Assembly: GCF_037023725.1 (NCBI RefSeq) | Contig: NZ_CP146077.1 | Coordinates: forward strand, 3,881,001-3,945,000 | Length of the DNA: 64,000 nucleotides | From: Pseudomonas bubulae | GTDB lineage: Bacteria > Pseudomonadota > Gammaproteobacteria > Pseudomonadales > Pseudomonadaceae | Direction of reading: 5' to 3' | Shown here: positions 56,940 through 64,000 of the stretch, one piece after another | Numbering within the stretch: position 1 is the stretch's first letter | Layout of the letters: the number at the start of each line of letters is the position of its first letter | The notes under the pieces: generated by a model | Databases searched by the model: none | Seen by the model: the letters and a program-made list of their open reading frames with translations, nothing else | What the model was told of the DNA's origin: nothing | Made by a program: the position numbers and the translations under genes

Positions 56940-57110
56940 CGGCGCATTCCACTTAAGGTATGTAAAGGCTTCCATCTAAAACTATTCGTCCCGCTGCGTC
57001 ATATATTTCAACTTGGTAACAAAGTTGCGGCCAGGCAAAAAAGCAGACATATCCAGGCAAACCGCGAATGCGAGGATCAGACCTCTTTCCTGCCAAGAAC
57101 GCGTGTACCC

Positions 57111-57368
57111 ATGCCTTGCGAAAACCCGGCCATGATCCTGGAGCAGCGACTGGTAAAGCGTGCCAACGCCGCCCTGCACTGTCGCGAAACAAGCCTGCGC
57201 CTGTCGAGCGATCGCGACACGCTGGTACTCAGCCGCTATATCGAGCATTACAGCCATGAAGGTGTTCAGTGGGTCGAGAGCACCCATACAGTGCCGGTGA
57301 GGGCTTTGCTGAAATGGATGATCAGCCACGGCGAACCGCAAACCCTGAGCCAGGATAAAGACCTGTAG
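57111..57368 (+). CDS. Small hypothetical protein (85 aa)
   Basis: A gene-like frame ending MISHGEPQTLSQDKDL, with start at 57111 or, 7 codons on, at 57132 (MILEQRLVKRANAALHC). The regular alternation RDTLVLSRYIEHYSHEGVQW suggests a small alpha/beta domain. No clear ribosome-binding site. It is divergent from the response regulator. Function is unknown. Confidence 0.5.
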   Translation: MPCENPAMILEQRLVKRANAALHCRETSLRLSSDRDTLVLSRYIEHYSHEGVQWVESTHTVPVRALLKWMISHGEPQTLSQDKDL

Positions 57369-57434
57369 CCATCTGGTGACCCCGGCGCAATAGACTTAGC
57401 ATGGTGCTCCCTATCCCCAGCCAGAGGAACGGCC

Positions 57435-57998
57435 ATGCCCCTGATCAAATCCGATGCGGCACTGATCATCATCGATATGCAAAAAGGGATAAGCCTTCCC
57501 GGGCTTGGTCGCAGAAACAACCCGCACACCGAGCTCAACGTACAGCGCCTGCTGGAAACCTGGCGGCATGTACAGCGTCCGGTAGTCCATGTCCGGCATA
57601 TATCCCGATCGCCTGCCTCGGTATTCTGGCCCGGCCAGCCTGGCTGCGAGTTTCAGGAGGGGCTGGCCCCGCTCGATAGTGAGCACGTGGTTGAAAAGAA
57701 CGTACCCGATGCATTTACCAACACAGGCCTGGAACGCTGGTTGCGCACGCGCGGGATTGAGCAGTTGGTCATCGTCGGCGTGATCACCAATAATTCCGTA
57801 GAGAGCACGGTTCGCTCAGCAGGTTGCCTGGGGTTCGATGTGATTGTGGGATCGGATGCCTGCTATACATTCGATCAGATAGACCTGAATGGACGCCTGT
57901 GGCCTGCCGAGGATGTACATGCACTGTCGCTTGCCAGCATGGCAATGGATTACGCCAGGGTCCGGGACGTCAACCAGATACTTGAACAGCAGGGCTAG
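57435..57998 (+). CDS. Isochorismatase-like hydrolase without the catalytic cysteine
   Basis: A 187-aa protein of the isochorismatase-like superfamily: catalytic Asp in ALIIIDMQKGI (about residue 14), Lys in VVEKNVPDAF (about 94), but the position usually Cys in GVxTNxCVxxT reads NNSVEST (about 121-128). The Cys is thus replaced by Ser, as in some subfamilies with STNNSVEAT-type motifs. It may not follow the nicotinamidase-type covalent mechanism. GGAACGGCC precedes the ATG. Substrate unknown. Confidence 0.85.
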   Translation: MPLIKSDAALIIIDMQKGISLPGLGRRNNPHTELNVQRLLETWRHVQRPVVHVRHISRSPASVFWPGQPGCEFQEGLAPLDSEHVVEKNVPDAFTNTGLERWLRTRGIEQLVIVGVITNNSVESTVRSAGCLGFDVIVGSDACYTFDQIDLNGRLWPAEDVHALSLASMAMDYARVRDVNQILEQQG

Positions 57999-58037
57999 GA
58001 AGGAAGCCGCCGAACTTGCGTTCGGCGGCAGCCGGGG

Positions 58038-59126
58038 TCAGGAGACCGCGTCCAGCGCGGTTTTTTCCGCCTTGGCCAGCGAGCGACTGCGCAGCCAGCT
58101 GAAGCAAATGGCGAGGATCAGCGCAAAGCCTACGTAGCCCAGCAGCGGATACACGGTGCCCACCAACTTGCTGAAACCACCCAGGCTCAAAGCCAGGCCG
58201 ACACAAACGGTCACTGCACTAAACAACTTGAAACGGCCCGATTCCGGCTTGGCAAAGCGTGCACTGAAGGCAAAGAACATCCCAACCGCAGTGCTGTAGA
58301 CCATGCACACCAGTGCGATGGACATCACCACCGAGAGTAGTGGCGAGATGCGTCCGGCCAGTGCCAGGGACGGCATTTCAATACCCTGCAGCTGGTTGAT
58401 GTTGGCAAACAGGCCGATGTTCAACAACAGGATCAGGGCGCCCAAACCAAGCCCGCCGAGCACACCGCCGAGAGCGGCCGCCTTGGGTTGTTTGGTCATG
58501 CCACCGATCACTGCCAGCATCGGGAAACCTACCGCGATATTGAACGAAGCGTAGAGCAAGGCGCCGACAAACCAGTTGCCAGTGACCGTCTCGTTGTTTT
58601 CACGCGCCACAGCATCCAGGGTCTCGATTGGAGCGTTGTAGCTGAAAATCGAGTAGGTCGTGATGATTAGCACCATCGCCAGCAGAAAAGGCATGACTGC
58701 GCTGATCAGATCAATGATGCGCTTGACGTTCATGCACAGCGTGGCGATCACCAGCACGGTCATCAATACACCGCCAAACAATGGGGGCAGATCGTACTGC
58801 TGGGCAAAAATCGAACCGCTACCGGCCAGCATCACCACACCAACCCCATAGAGGAAGAATGACAGCACCACATCGACGACCCAGCCCAGACGTGCGCCGA
58901 ACAGAGCGTAGAGTACTTCCTTGTGCGAGTTGGCCTGCATCTTCGAACTCATGCGGGCGATCTGCATACCGAGGAAGGCAAACATCAAACCGCTTACCAG
59001 GGTGCCCAGGATACCGATAAGCCCATAGCCGGTGAAAAACTGCAGCACCTCCTGCCCGGAGGCAAAGCCACCACCGATAACTACGGACATGTACGCAAGC
59101 GCAATCTGGATCGACTGTTTATTCAT
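58038..59126 (-). CDS. YkvI-family membrane transporter
   Basis: A 362-aa protein with about ten hydrophobic segments in the LeuT-like fold. The start MNKQSIQIALAYMSVVIGGG is supported by the GGGFASGQEVLQFFTGYG motif of the family; a start 20 codons earlier is poor. It is distantly related to amino-acid carriers. No gene nearby suggests a substrate. A stem with CGGCGG repeats separates it from the isochorismatase-like gene. Confidence 0.85.
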   Translation of the reverse strand: MNKQSIQIALAYMSVVIGGGFASGQEVLQFFTGYGLIGILGTLVSGLMFAFLGMQIARMSSKMQANSHKEVLYALFGARLGWVVDVVLSFFLYGVGVVMLAGSGSIFAQQYDLPPLFGGVLMTVLVIATLCMNVKRIIDLISAVMPFLLAMVLIITTYSIFSYNAPIETLDAVARENNETVTGNWFVGALLYASFNIAVGFPMLAVIGGMTKQPKAAALGGVLGGLGLGALILLLNIGLFANINQLQGIEMPSLALAGRISPLLSVVMSIALVCMVYSTAVGMFFAFSARFAKPESGRFKLFSAVTVCVGLALSLGGFSKLVGTVYPLLGYVGFALILAICFSWLRSRSLAKAEKTALDAVS

Positions 59127-59748
59127 TACACTTTTTCTCATTCTTAGACTTATTAGGTGCAGGAAACAAGACGACGCGGACACCACCTCATTTACGCAGG
59201 GTGGCTATCGCCATAGCAGTTCGATCACTCATCGTGATTGGCTGAACTGTACAGGTACGTAGACACCGCGGGCAGTATAGGAAGTGTTGCGCAGGTAATT
59301 TCACCATATACACAACAAAATTCAGCTAAAACGTCATGCTGGAGAGGTTTTACCCTATCAATTATCTCGCAAGCGGCATTATTGACCGCAAAACCATCAG
59401 AAACATTTAGATACATGCTTATTTTTATAAATCAGTCACTTAGCTTATTTCTGTGCTGGCCTCTGCGCATTTTTGCACGCCCCCGCGTACAGCCCCGGGA
59501 ACAGCCAATGACCACAAGAAAATGATGGAATGAACGAACAACATAATAACGACACACTAAACAAACATGACACACATTAAATTTCGCACAAATATGAAAA
59601 GAAATGAACCACGCAAGTAACAGAAAAAAACTACATACTTTAGCGAGCCCAAAAATCTATTGTTTTTACGCAGAAAACTTAAAACATGAACACCTAAAAA
59701 CGTCTGACTCGCACAGCCAATCAAGCGTCATAAACCGGAAATCAAATA
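59127..59748. other. Long AT-rich intergenic region
   Basis: About 620 bases without a credible gene. The right part (59530-59740) is conspicuously AT-rich with A tracts, unlike the surroundings. It holds the promoter for the YkvI gene (minus) and for the cupin gene (plus). Short frames at 59238-59525 and 59604-59840 have no ribosome-binding site or gene-like composition. Confidence 0.5.
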
Positions 59749-60141
59749 ATGAAAGGCACGCCCCCAGCCATATTTATGTTGAGTGCCGTCCTCTGGGCGG
59801 GAGCTGCCATCGCAGACATGCCAACACCCGCAAAGTCTGACGTGTTGCAACGAATCGACATGCCTGATACCCACTATCAAATGGGCTTGCAAAAAGCAGT
59901 ACTCGCCCCGAACGAAGTCAAGGCTCGCCACATACATACAGGACCAGAAGTCGCCTATGTGCTTGAAGGCGAGGTCATCATTACAATGGATGGGCAGCCT
60001 GAAAAGCGAATAAAGGCCGGTGACAGTTTTCAACACCTGGCGCACGAACCCCACATCAGCAAAGCGGGCCCGCAGGGCGCTACCGTTCTTGCCACCTGGG
60101 TAGTGGAAAAAGGCAAGAGCTTTTCTGTCCCTGCACCCTGA
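59749..60141 (+). CDS. Exported cupin-domain protein
   Basis: A 130-aa protein with signal peptide (cleavage near AIA, residue 22). The single cupin domain has motif 1 EVKARHIHTGPEVAYVLEGE (two His and a Glu as metal ligands) and motif 2 GDSFQHLAHEPHISKA. It is probably a periplasmic metal-binding protein or small enzyme. GGAAATCAAATA precedes the ATG. Substrate unknown. Confidence 0.88.
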   Translation: MKGTPPAIFMLSAVLWAGAAIADMPTPAKSDVLQRIDMPDTHYQMGLQKAVLAPNEVKARHIHTGPEVAYVLEGEVIITMDGQPEKRIKAGDSFQHLAHEPHISKAGPQGATVLATWVVEKGKSFSVPAP

Positions 60142-60293
60142 TCCAGCGACTGCGCATCACACCGGGCAGCATCTTGCATGGCTAACATGAGGTAAATTAG
60201 GGGGAGGATATACTGCTTCTTTTTGCATGGTCACTGAAGACATTACAATGGATCCGTACTCTCATTGATGACCCCCCTGATGTTTAATCCGTT

Positions 60294-61187
60294 TCAATCA
60301 GCAGGCACAAAGTCCGCGACCTTTAACTTGGAACGCACATCCAAAAACCAACGACTCAGTTGCGAATCGAAACCCTGAGCAATCCGGTCTGCAGCATGGA
60401 GTGCCTCATCAGCGCTTCCCCTATTGCCCAGCCCTTGGCAAGCTTTAGACACTTGAAGCAGCAAGAATGCCCTGTCCACCTCCTCCACCCCGTTCGATTC
60501 GATAATGACCAGTGCCTTGCCAGCACTATCCAGAGCACTCTGCCACTGCCCGAACCGGTTAAAAGTCAACGCACATAAATAAAGGCTCCGCTCATGGTTC
60601 AACCAGGTTCCAAACTGCATCCAGAGCCGCTCACACACAACAGCCGCATCCATGATGACGTTTCGATGGGACAGCTCGTCACCCTGAAGGCGGGGGTCAT
60701 CAATCAGCTTGGAAATAATATTATTCAAGGCCGCCGCCGCACCTTTACCCACCAGTGAATTCGACGGCTTACCCAGCAGGTCGACGCACCCTTCCACTGC
60801 GTTAACCGACTGAGCGATATCCACAGAACCTTGCAAACTTTGTACGCATAGCAAACCAACATGCGCCTTGGCCTCTATCAAAGAAGCGCCTGTAAGTTCG
60901 GCATATTCAAGTTCGGCAGCAAACGCATGCACAGGATGTGCAGAGCAATAGGCCGCACAGGCCAAAAACTTGAAATAAATAGCGGAGCCTTCCCACCTAT
61001 TGCATAAAAGCAAGTCAAAAGCCGCGACCCAATCAGAAAGCAACTCTCCAACCACATGATTGACCAGCCAGATAAAAGTATTCTTCTCTTGATCAGTCAA
61101 ATCACTAAAAACAATAGACTTCAATAAAACAGCCGCCAACCCTGGATCTTCATCATGAATATCCAGGACTCTTTCCAAACTGGACAT
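60294..61187 (-). CDS. Unknown helical-repeat protein (297 aa)
   Basis: The start at 61187 (MSSLERVLDIHDEDPG) has AGGT eight bases upstream, while an ATG 18 codons earlier lacks one. The protein is wholly helical, with paired-helix segments (FLACAAYCSAHPVHAFAAELEYAEL; QWQSALDSAGKALVIIESNG; RAFLLLQVSKACQGLGNRGSADEALHAADRIA) like tetratricopeptide repeats, especially near the C terminus. No signal or membrane segment. It is somewhat AT-richer than its neighbours and alone on its strand, so a recently acquired gene is possible. Function is unknown. Confidence 0.75.
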   Translation of the reverse strand: MSSLERVLDIHDEDPGLAAVLLKSIVFSDLTDQEKNTFIWLVNHVVGELLSDWVAAFDLLLCNRWEGSAIYFKFLACAAYCSAHPVHAFAAELEYAELTGASLIEAKAHVGLLCVQSLQGSVDIAQSVNAVEGCVDLLGKPSNSLVGKGAAAALNNIISKLIDDPRLQGDELSHRNVIMDAAVVCERLWMQFGTWLNHERSLYLCALTFNRFGQWQSALDSAGKALVIIESNGVEEVDRAFLLLQVSKACQGLGNRGSADEALHAADRIAQGFDSQLSRWFLDVRSKLKVADFVPAD

Positions 61188-61482
61188 GCAAGCACCTGAC
61201 TTATAATAAAACGGCCTCTGACACCGCACAAACAACTCCATGTATTACACCGACCACAGACCTGATCGCACCCAACAGGACATCAACTTAGAAGAGCATT
61301 ACACCACTGTCAATTAAAAACCAACAAGCCCATAGTTGGGCACTCACATTGCAAACGCATTATTTCAGTGCATACCTTGCATAAGACTTTGGCCTATTCA
61401 CGTCTATAGCGAGGTTATTTCGGTGCCGCGAGCGCACCAAAAACCATCCCGGGCTTCTGGTGCACTCAGTTGGGGCTTGCTG

Positions 61483-63084
61483 TTACTTATCCAGGCTCAC
61501 CCCGTAGAACGGTGTCAGCCCAAAGGGGCTGATTTTGAAATCAGTCACTTCCTTGCGCAGGGGCTGGAAAACCGTCGAGTTCGCAATGGGTGTAATCGGA
61601 ACTTGCTCCTTGAGGATCTTCTGCGCCTCTTGATACAACTTGATGCGTTGTTCGCGGTCGCTGCTGAGTTTGGCTTGCTGCACCAGCTTGTCATAGTCTG
61701 GGTTGCACCATTTGGCGTAGTTGCTGCCCTTGACCGCCGCGCAGCTGTAGAGCACGCCGAGCCAGTTATCCGGGTCGCCGTTGTCGCCCGTCCAGCCGTA
61801 AATCATCACGTCGTGCTCGCCGTTCTTGGCGCGCTTGATGTACTCGCCCCACTCGTAGCTAACGATATTGGCCTTGATGCCGACCTTGGCCCAATCCTGC
61901 TGGATGATTTGTGCCGACATACGCGCGTTCGGGTTGGAGGCGCGTTGAACGGTCATCGCCCACAGGTTGATAGTGGTCCCTGGTGCAACCCCAGCTTCTT
62001 TTAAAAGCTGCCGGGCCTTGACCGGGTCGTAGGTGGCATCCTTGATTGTCGGGTCATAAGACCACTGCGCAGGTGGCAAGGCGTTCTGCGCCAATTGCCC
62101 TGCGCTCTGGTACACGGCCTTGATGATTGCCGGCTTGTCGATGGCCATGTCCAGGGCCTGACGCACCTTGAGTTGGTCCAGCGGCGGATGTGTCACGTTG
62201 TAAGCCAGAAACCCCAGGTTGAACCCGGCTTGCTGCAGCACTCGCAAGTTGGGATCCTGCTTCATCACTTCGATATCCGCCGGTCGCGGGTAACCGCTGA
62301 CCTGGCACTCCCCGGCTTTGAGTTTCTGCAGGCGCGACGCCGCGTCAGGGGTGATGGCAAAAACCAGGTTGTCGAGTTTCACATCCTCGGGCTTCCAGTA
62401 CTGTTTGTTGCCGACGTAACGAATCTGCGAGTCCTTCTGATAGCGCTTGAACACAAACGGCCCGGTGCCCACCGGTTTCTGATTGATCTCTTCAGCCTTG
62501 CCCTGCTTGAGCAGTTGGGCTCCGTATTCGGCGGACTGCACCGAGGCGAAGCTCATGGCCAGGTTTTGCACAAAGGCGGCATCAACGTTATTGAGGTTGA
62601 AACGCACGGTTCGGTCGTCGAGCTTGTCGACGCTCTTGATCGTGGTGTTCAAGCCCATATCGGTGAAATAGGGCGATTCGGACGGGTAAGCCTTGCGGAA
62701 CGGACTCTGGGCATCCAGCAGGCGATCGAAAGTAAACAACACGTCATCCGCGTTGAAATTCCGGGTCGGGGTGAAGAAATCGGTGGTATGGAACTTGACG
62801 CCATCGCGCAGGTGGAAGGTGTAGGTCAGGCCGTCATTGGAGACATCCCAGCGGGTGGCCAGGCCAGGTTCGACTTCAGTACTACCCCGTTTGAACTGGA
62901 TCAGGCGGTTGAATACGGTTTCGGCGGAGGCATCAAAATCGGTACCGCTGGTGTACTGGCTGGGGTCAAAGCCGGCGGGGCTGGCTTCGGAGCAGTAAAC
63001 CAGCGTGCTGGCGGCGTGGGCCATTGGCATGAACGCCAGGAGGCCGGCGACGAGAAGGAGCGGTTTGAAGGCGATTCTATCCAT
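61483..63084 (-). CDS. Dipeptide-binding periplasmic protein, DppA-like
   Basis: A 533-aa family 5 solute-binding protein. The signal peptide MDRIAFKPLLLVAGLLAFMP is cleaved near AHA. Mature start STLVYCSEASPAGFDPSQYTSG and the motif GWTGDNGDPDNWLGVLYSC are typical of DppA. The start at 63084 has AAGGG about six bases upstream. No permease or ATPase genes follow in the window, so it appears to be an orphan binding protein sharing a transporter encoded elsewhere. Confidence 0.92.
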   Translation of the reverse strand: MDRIAFKPLLLVAGLLAFMPMAHAASTLVYCSEASPAGFDPSQYTSGTDFDASAETVFNRLIQFKRGSTEVEPGLATRWDVSNDGLTYTFHLRDGVKFHTTDFFTPTRNFNADDVLFTFDRLLDAQSPFRKAYPSESPYFTDMGLNTTIKSVDKLDDRTVRFNLNNVDAAFVQNLAMSFASVQSAEYGAQLLKQGKAEEINQKPVGTGPFVFKRYQKDSQIRYVGNKQYWKPEDVKLDNLVFAITPDAASRLQKLKAGECQVSGYPRPADIEVMKQDPNLRVLQQAGFNLGFLAYNVTHPPLDQLKVRQALDMAIDKPAIIKAVYQSAGQLAQNALPPAQWSYDPTIKDATYDPVKARQLLKEAGVAPGTTINLWAMTVQRASNPNARMSAQIIQQDWAKVGIKANIVSYEWGEYIKRAKNGEHDVMIYGWTGDNGDPDNWLGVLYSCAAVKGSNYAKWCNPDYDKLVQQAKLSSDREQRIKLYQEAQKILKEQVPITPIANSTVFQPLRKEVTDFKISPFGLTPFYGVSLDK

Positions 63085-63804
63085 GGAGACCCTTGAAGTT
63101 GCAGACATAAATATGCGCCTAGACGAAACCGGCACCCACCGAGATTAACGTCGTTGCCGAACATCAGATAGCGGAAACCTGAATTATTGGAGAACGGACG
63201 GCATACACGCCTGCAGAACTTCGAAATCAAGGGCGATAGAGTCGCCTCAGCGCCCTGGACACCTCCAGCCCCGAAAAAACAGCGGCCAGGCTCATTTCGC
63301 TGTATGTACAGCACAGGAGCCTTGAGTGGGCGGGAAGTTGGCGCACCCGGCTTTTGGCCCCGTATTTTATTTCGTGCCTGATGCTTCCTTGCCACAGGCT
63401 TTCAGCGCGATCAGGCTGATCATTGGTTGAGCATGCGCTTGGTCAAGTCGGGCTCTATGGACACCCTAAATCACACCGCCGGCGAGGCGGGTGACTTGTA
63501 ATAAATAAACCCCTCGAACTGTTTCAGTCGTGCACTTTCAAGCGTAGGAATTCCTCTGAATAATCCACCATCGGGCTGCACACCCTCATGACCGCTTAGA
63601 CCTGAACATGCCAATACCAGCCCTTGTATCCCCCTGCATACTTTAAACAGACGCCGCACAGGCCACTGCTTAGCGATGGCGCTGAGTGTTCTGTATCGCA
63701 AATCGTACAGGACACAATTAACAGCGGGCGCGGCAAAGTGCAGACAACAAACACCTTTATTCTGCAAGTGTGCCGCACCCACTTGAATAGTGACCCATCG
63801 AAAC
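63085..63804. other. Gene-poor region upstream of dppA-like gene
   Basis: About 720 bases with no reading frame I can support. It must hold the promoter of the DppA-like gene. It contains a short palindromic TGTATGTACA (about 63301-63310). No repeats, tRNA or insertion sequence are visible. Confidence 0.5.
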
Positions 63805-64000
63805 TTAATACATATTTGTCAAGACCACACCCGTAAAGTAATTACATCCGCCGCCGGATTCATCCAGAAGAGACACTTGCTGGCCTGTCAGCTTCGACAG
63901 GGACAGCATATTAAGCAGTGCATAACCTGTGGGATCATTCAGATTGCGCTCCCCATGAACTGCCCACCAGCGCGTTCCGGTCGAAGTTAACATTACGCTG
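63805..64000 (-). CDS. 3' end of an unknown gene (partial, runs off right edge)
   Basis: The frame is open to the window end, and an ATG at 63993 may be internal. The visible 64 codons read like a real protein: RWWAVHGERN, DPTGYALLNMLSLSKLTGQQ, SGGGCNYFTGVVL, with one Cys. Such a short Trp/Gly-rich beta-type C terminus with a helix occurs in small exported Pseudomonas proteins. I cannot assign a family from this piece. Confidence 0.5.
   Translation of the reverse strand, partial: SVMLTSTGTRWWAVHGERNLNDPTGYALLNMLSLSKLTGQQVSLLDESGGGCNYFTGVVLTNMY

Noticed and set aside
59238..59525. 95-aa plus-strand frame in the AT-rich spacer
   Set aside because: No start signal, no conserved features and composition typical of non-coding DNA.

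Overview
The window reads as chromosome of a fluorescent-group Pseudomonas, probably the psychrotolerant P. fragi/P. fluorescens side of the genus. Grounds are the gene order thrS-infC-rpmI-rplT-pheS-pheT-ihfA-merR-tRNA-Pro, a bkdR/bkdA1A2B-lpdV cluster with Pseudomonas-length proteins, an asparaginase resembling the Pseudomonas 7A glutaminase-asparaginase, LpxO, and Pseudomonas-type REP hairpins. Species is inference.

Left end (1-9180): the right-hand end of a temperate-phage-derived element inserted at the 3' end of a tRNA-Pro(GGG) gene. It holds, leftward, a DnaB-type helicase (running off the left edge), a replication-initiation-type protein, a small protein and a Cro-like repressor. Rightward it holds a CI/LexA-like S24 repressor, a structured leader with a repressor-controlled promoter, a boxA motif, hairpins and a three-codon mini-ORF, and a LuxR-type HTH gene. 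Then come an AT-rich two-gene cassette of unknown function on the minus strand, a decayed stretch, an excisionase-like gene and the integrase. The 17-bp repressor operators (TTTATC-N5-GATAAA) occur at both promoters flanking the repressor gene.

Core block (9181-16625, all minus): translation and nucleoid genes (tRNA-Pro, merR-like, ihfA, pheT, pheS, rplT, rpmI, infC with an ATT start, thrS). From 16.9 to 19.0 kb lie small genes: a secreted Cys protein, a cold-shock protein, an I78 inhibitor lipoprotein and hypotheticals.

Catabolic region (19-33 kb): a complete rbsBACRKD operon ending in an exported nucleoside hydrolase, so extracellular nucleosides can be cut to ribose and imported. Its promoter has a consensus-like -35/-10 and a LacI-type operator over the predicted start. 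Divergent from it is a periplasmic glutaminase-asparaginase preceded by candidate sigma-54 and AauR-type sites. Then follow a DUF1654-type gene, endonuclease I, and a yegUVW-like cluster (GntR regulator, ADP-ribosylglycohydrolase, NCS1 permease, PfkB kinase).

From 33 to 64 kb: lpxO, copCD, a histidine phosphatase, branched-chain keto acid dehydrogenase (bkdR, bkdA1-bkdA2-bkdB-lpdV), an NCS2 purine permease, a small XRE pair, a five-gene nickel/peptide-type ABC importer, two EamA exporters each next to its own regulator (Lrp, MocR), an MHS-type MFS symporter, an EnvZ/OmpR-like two-component pair, a cysteine-less isochorismatase homologue, a YkvI-type transporter, a secreted cupin, an unassigned 297-aa protein, an orphan DppA-like binding protein and the 3' end of an unknown gene at the right edge.
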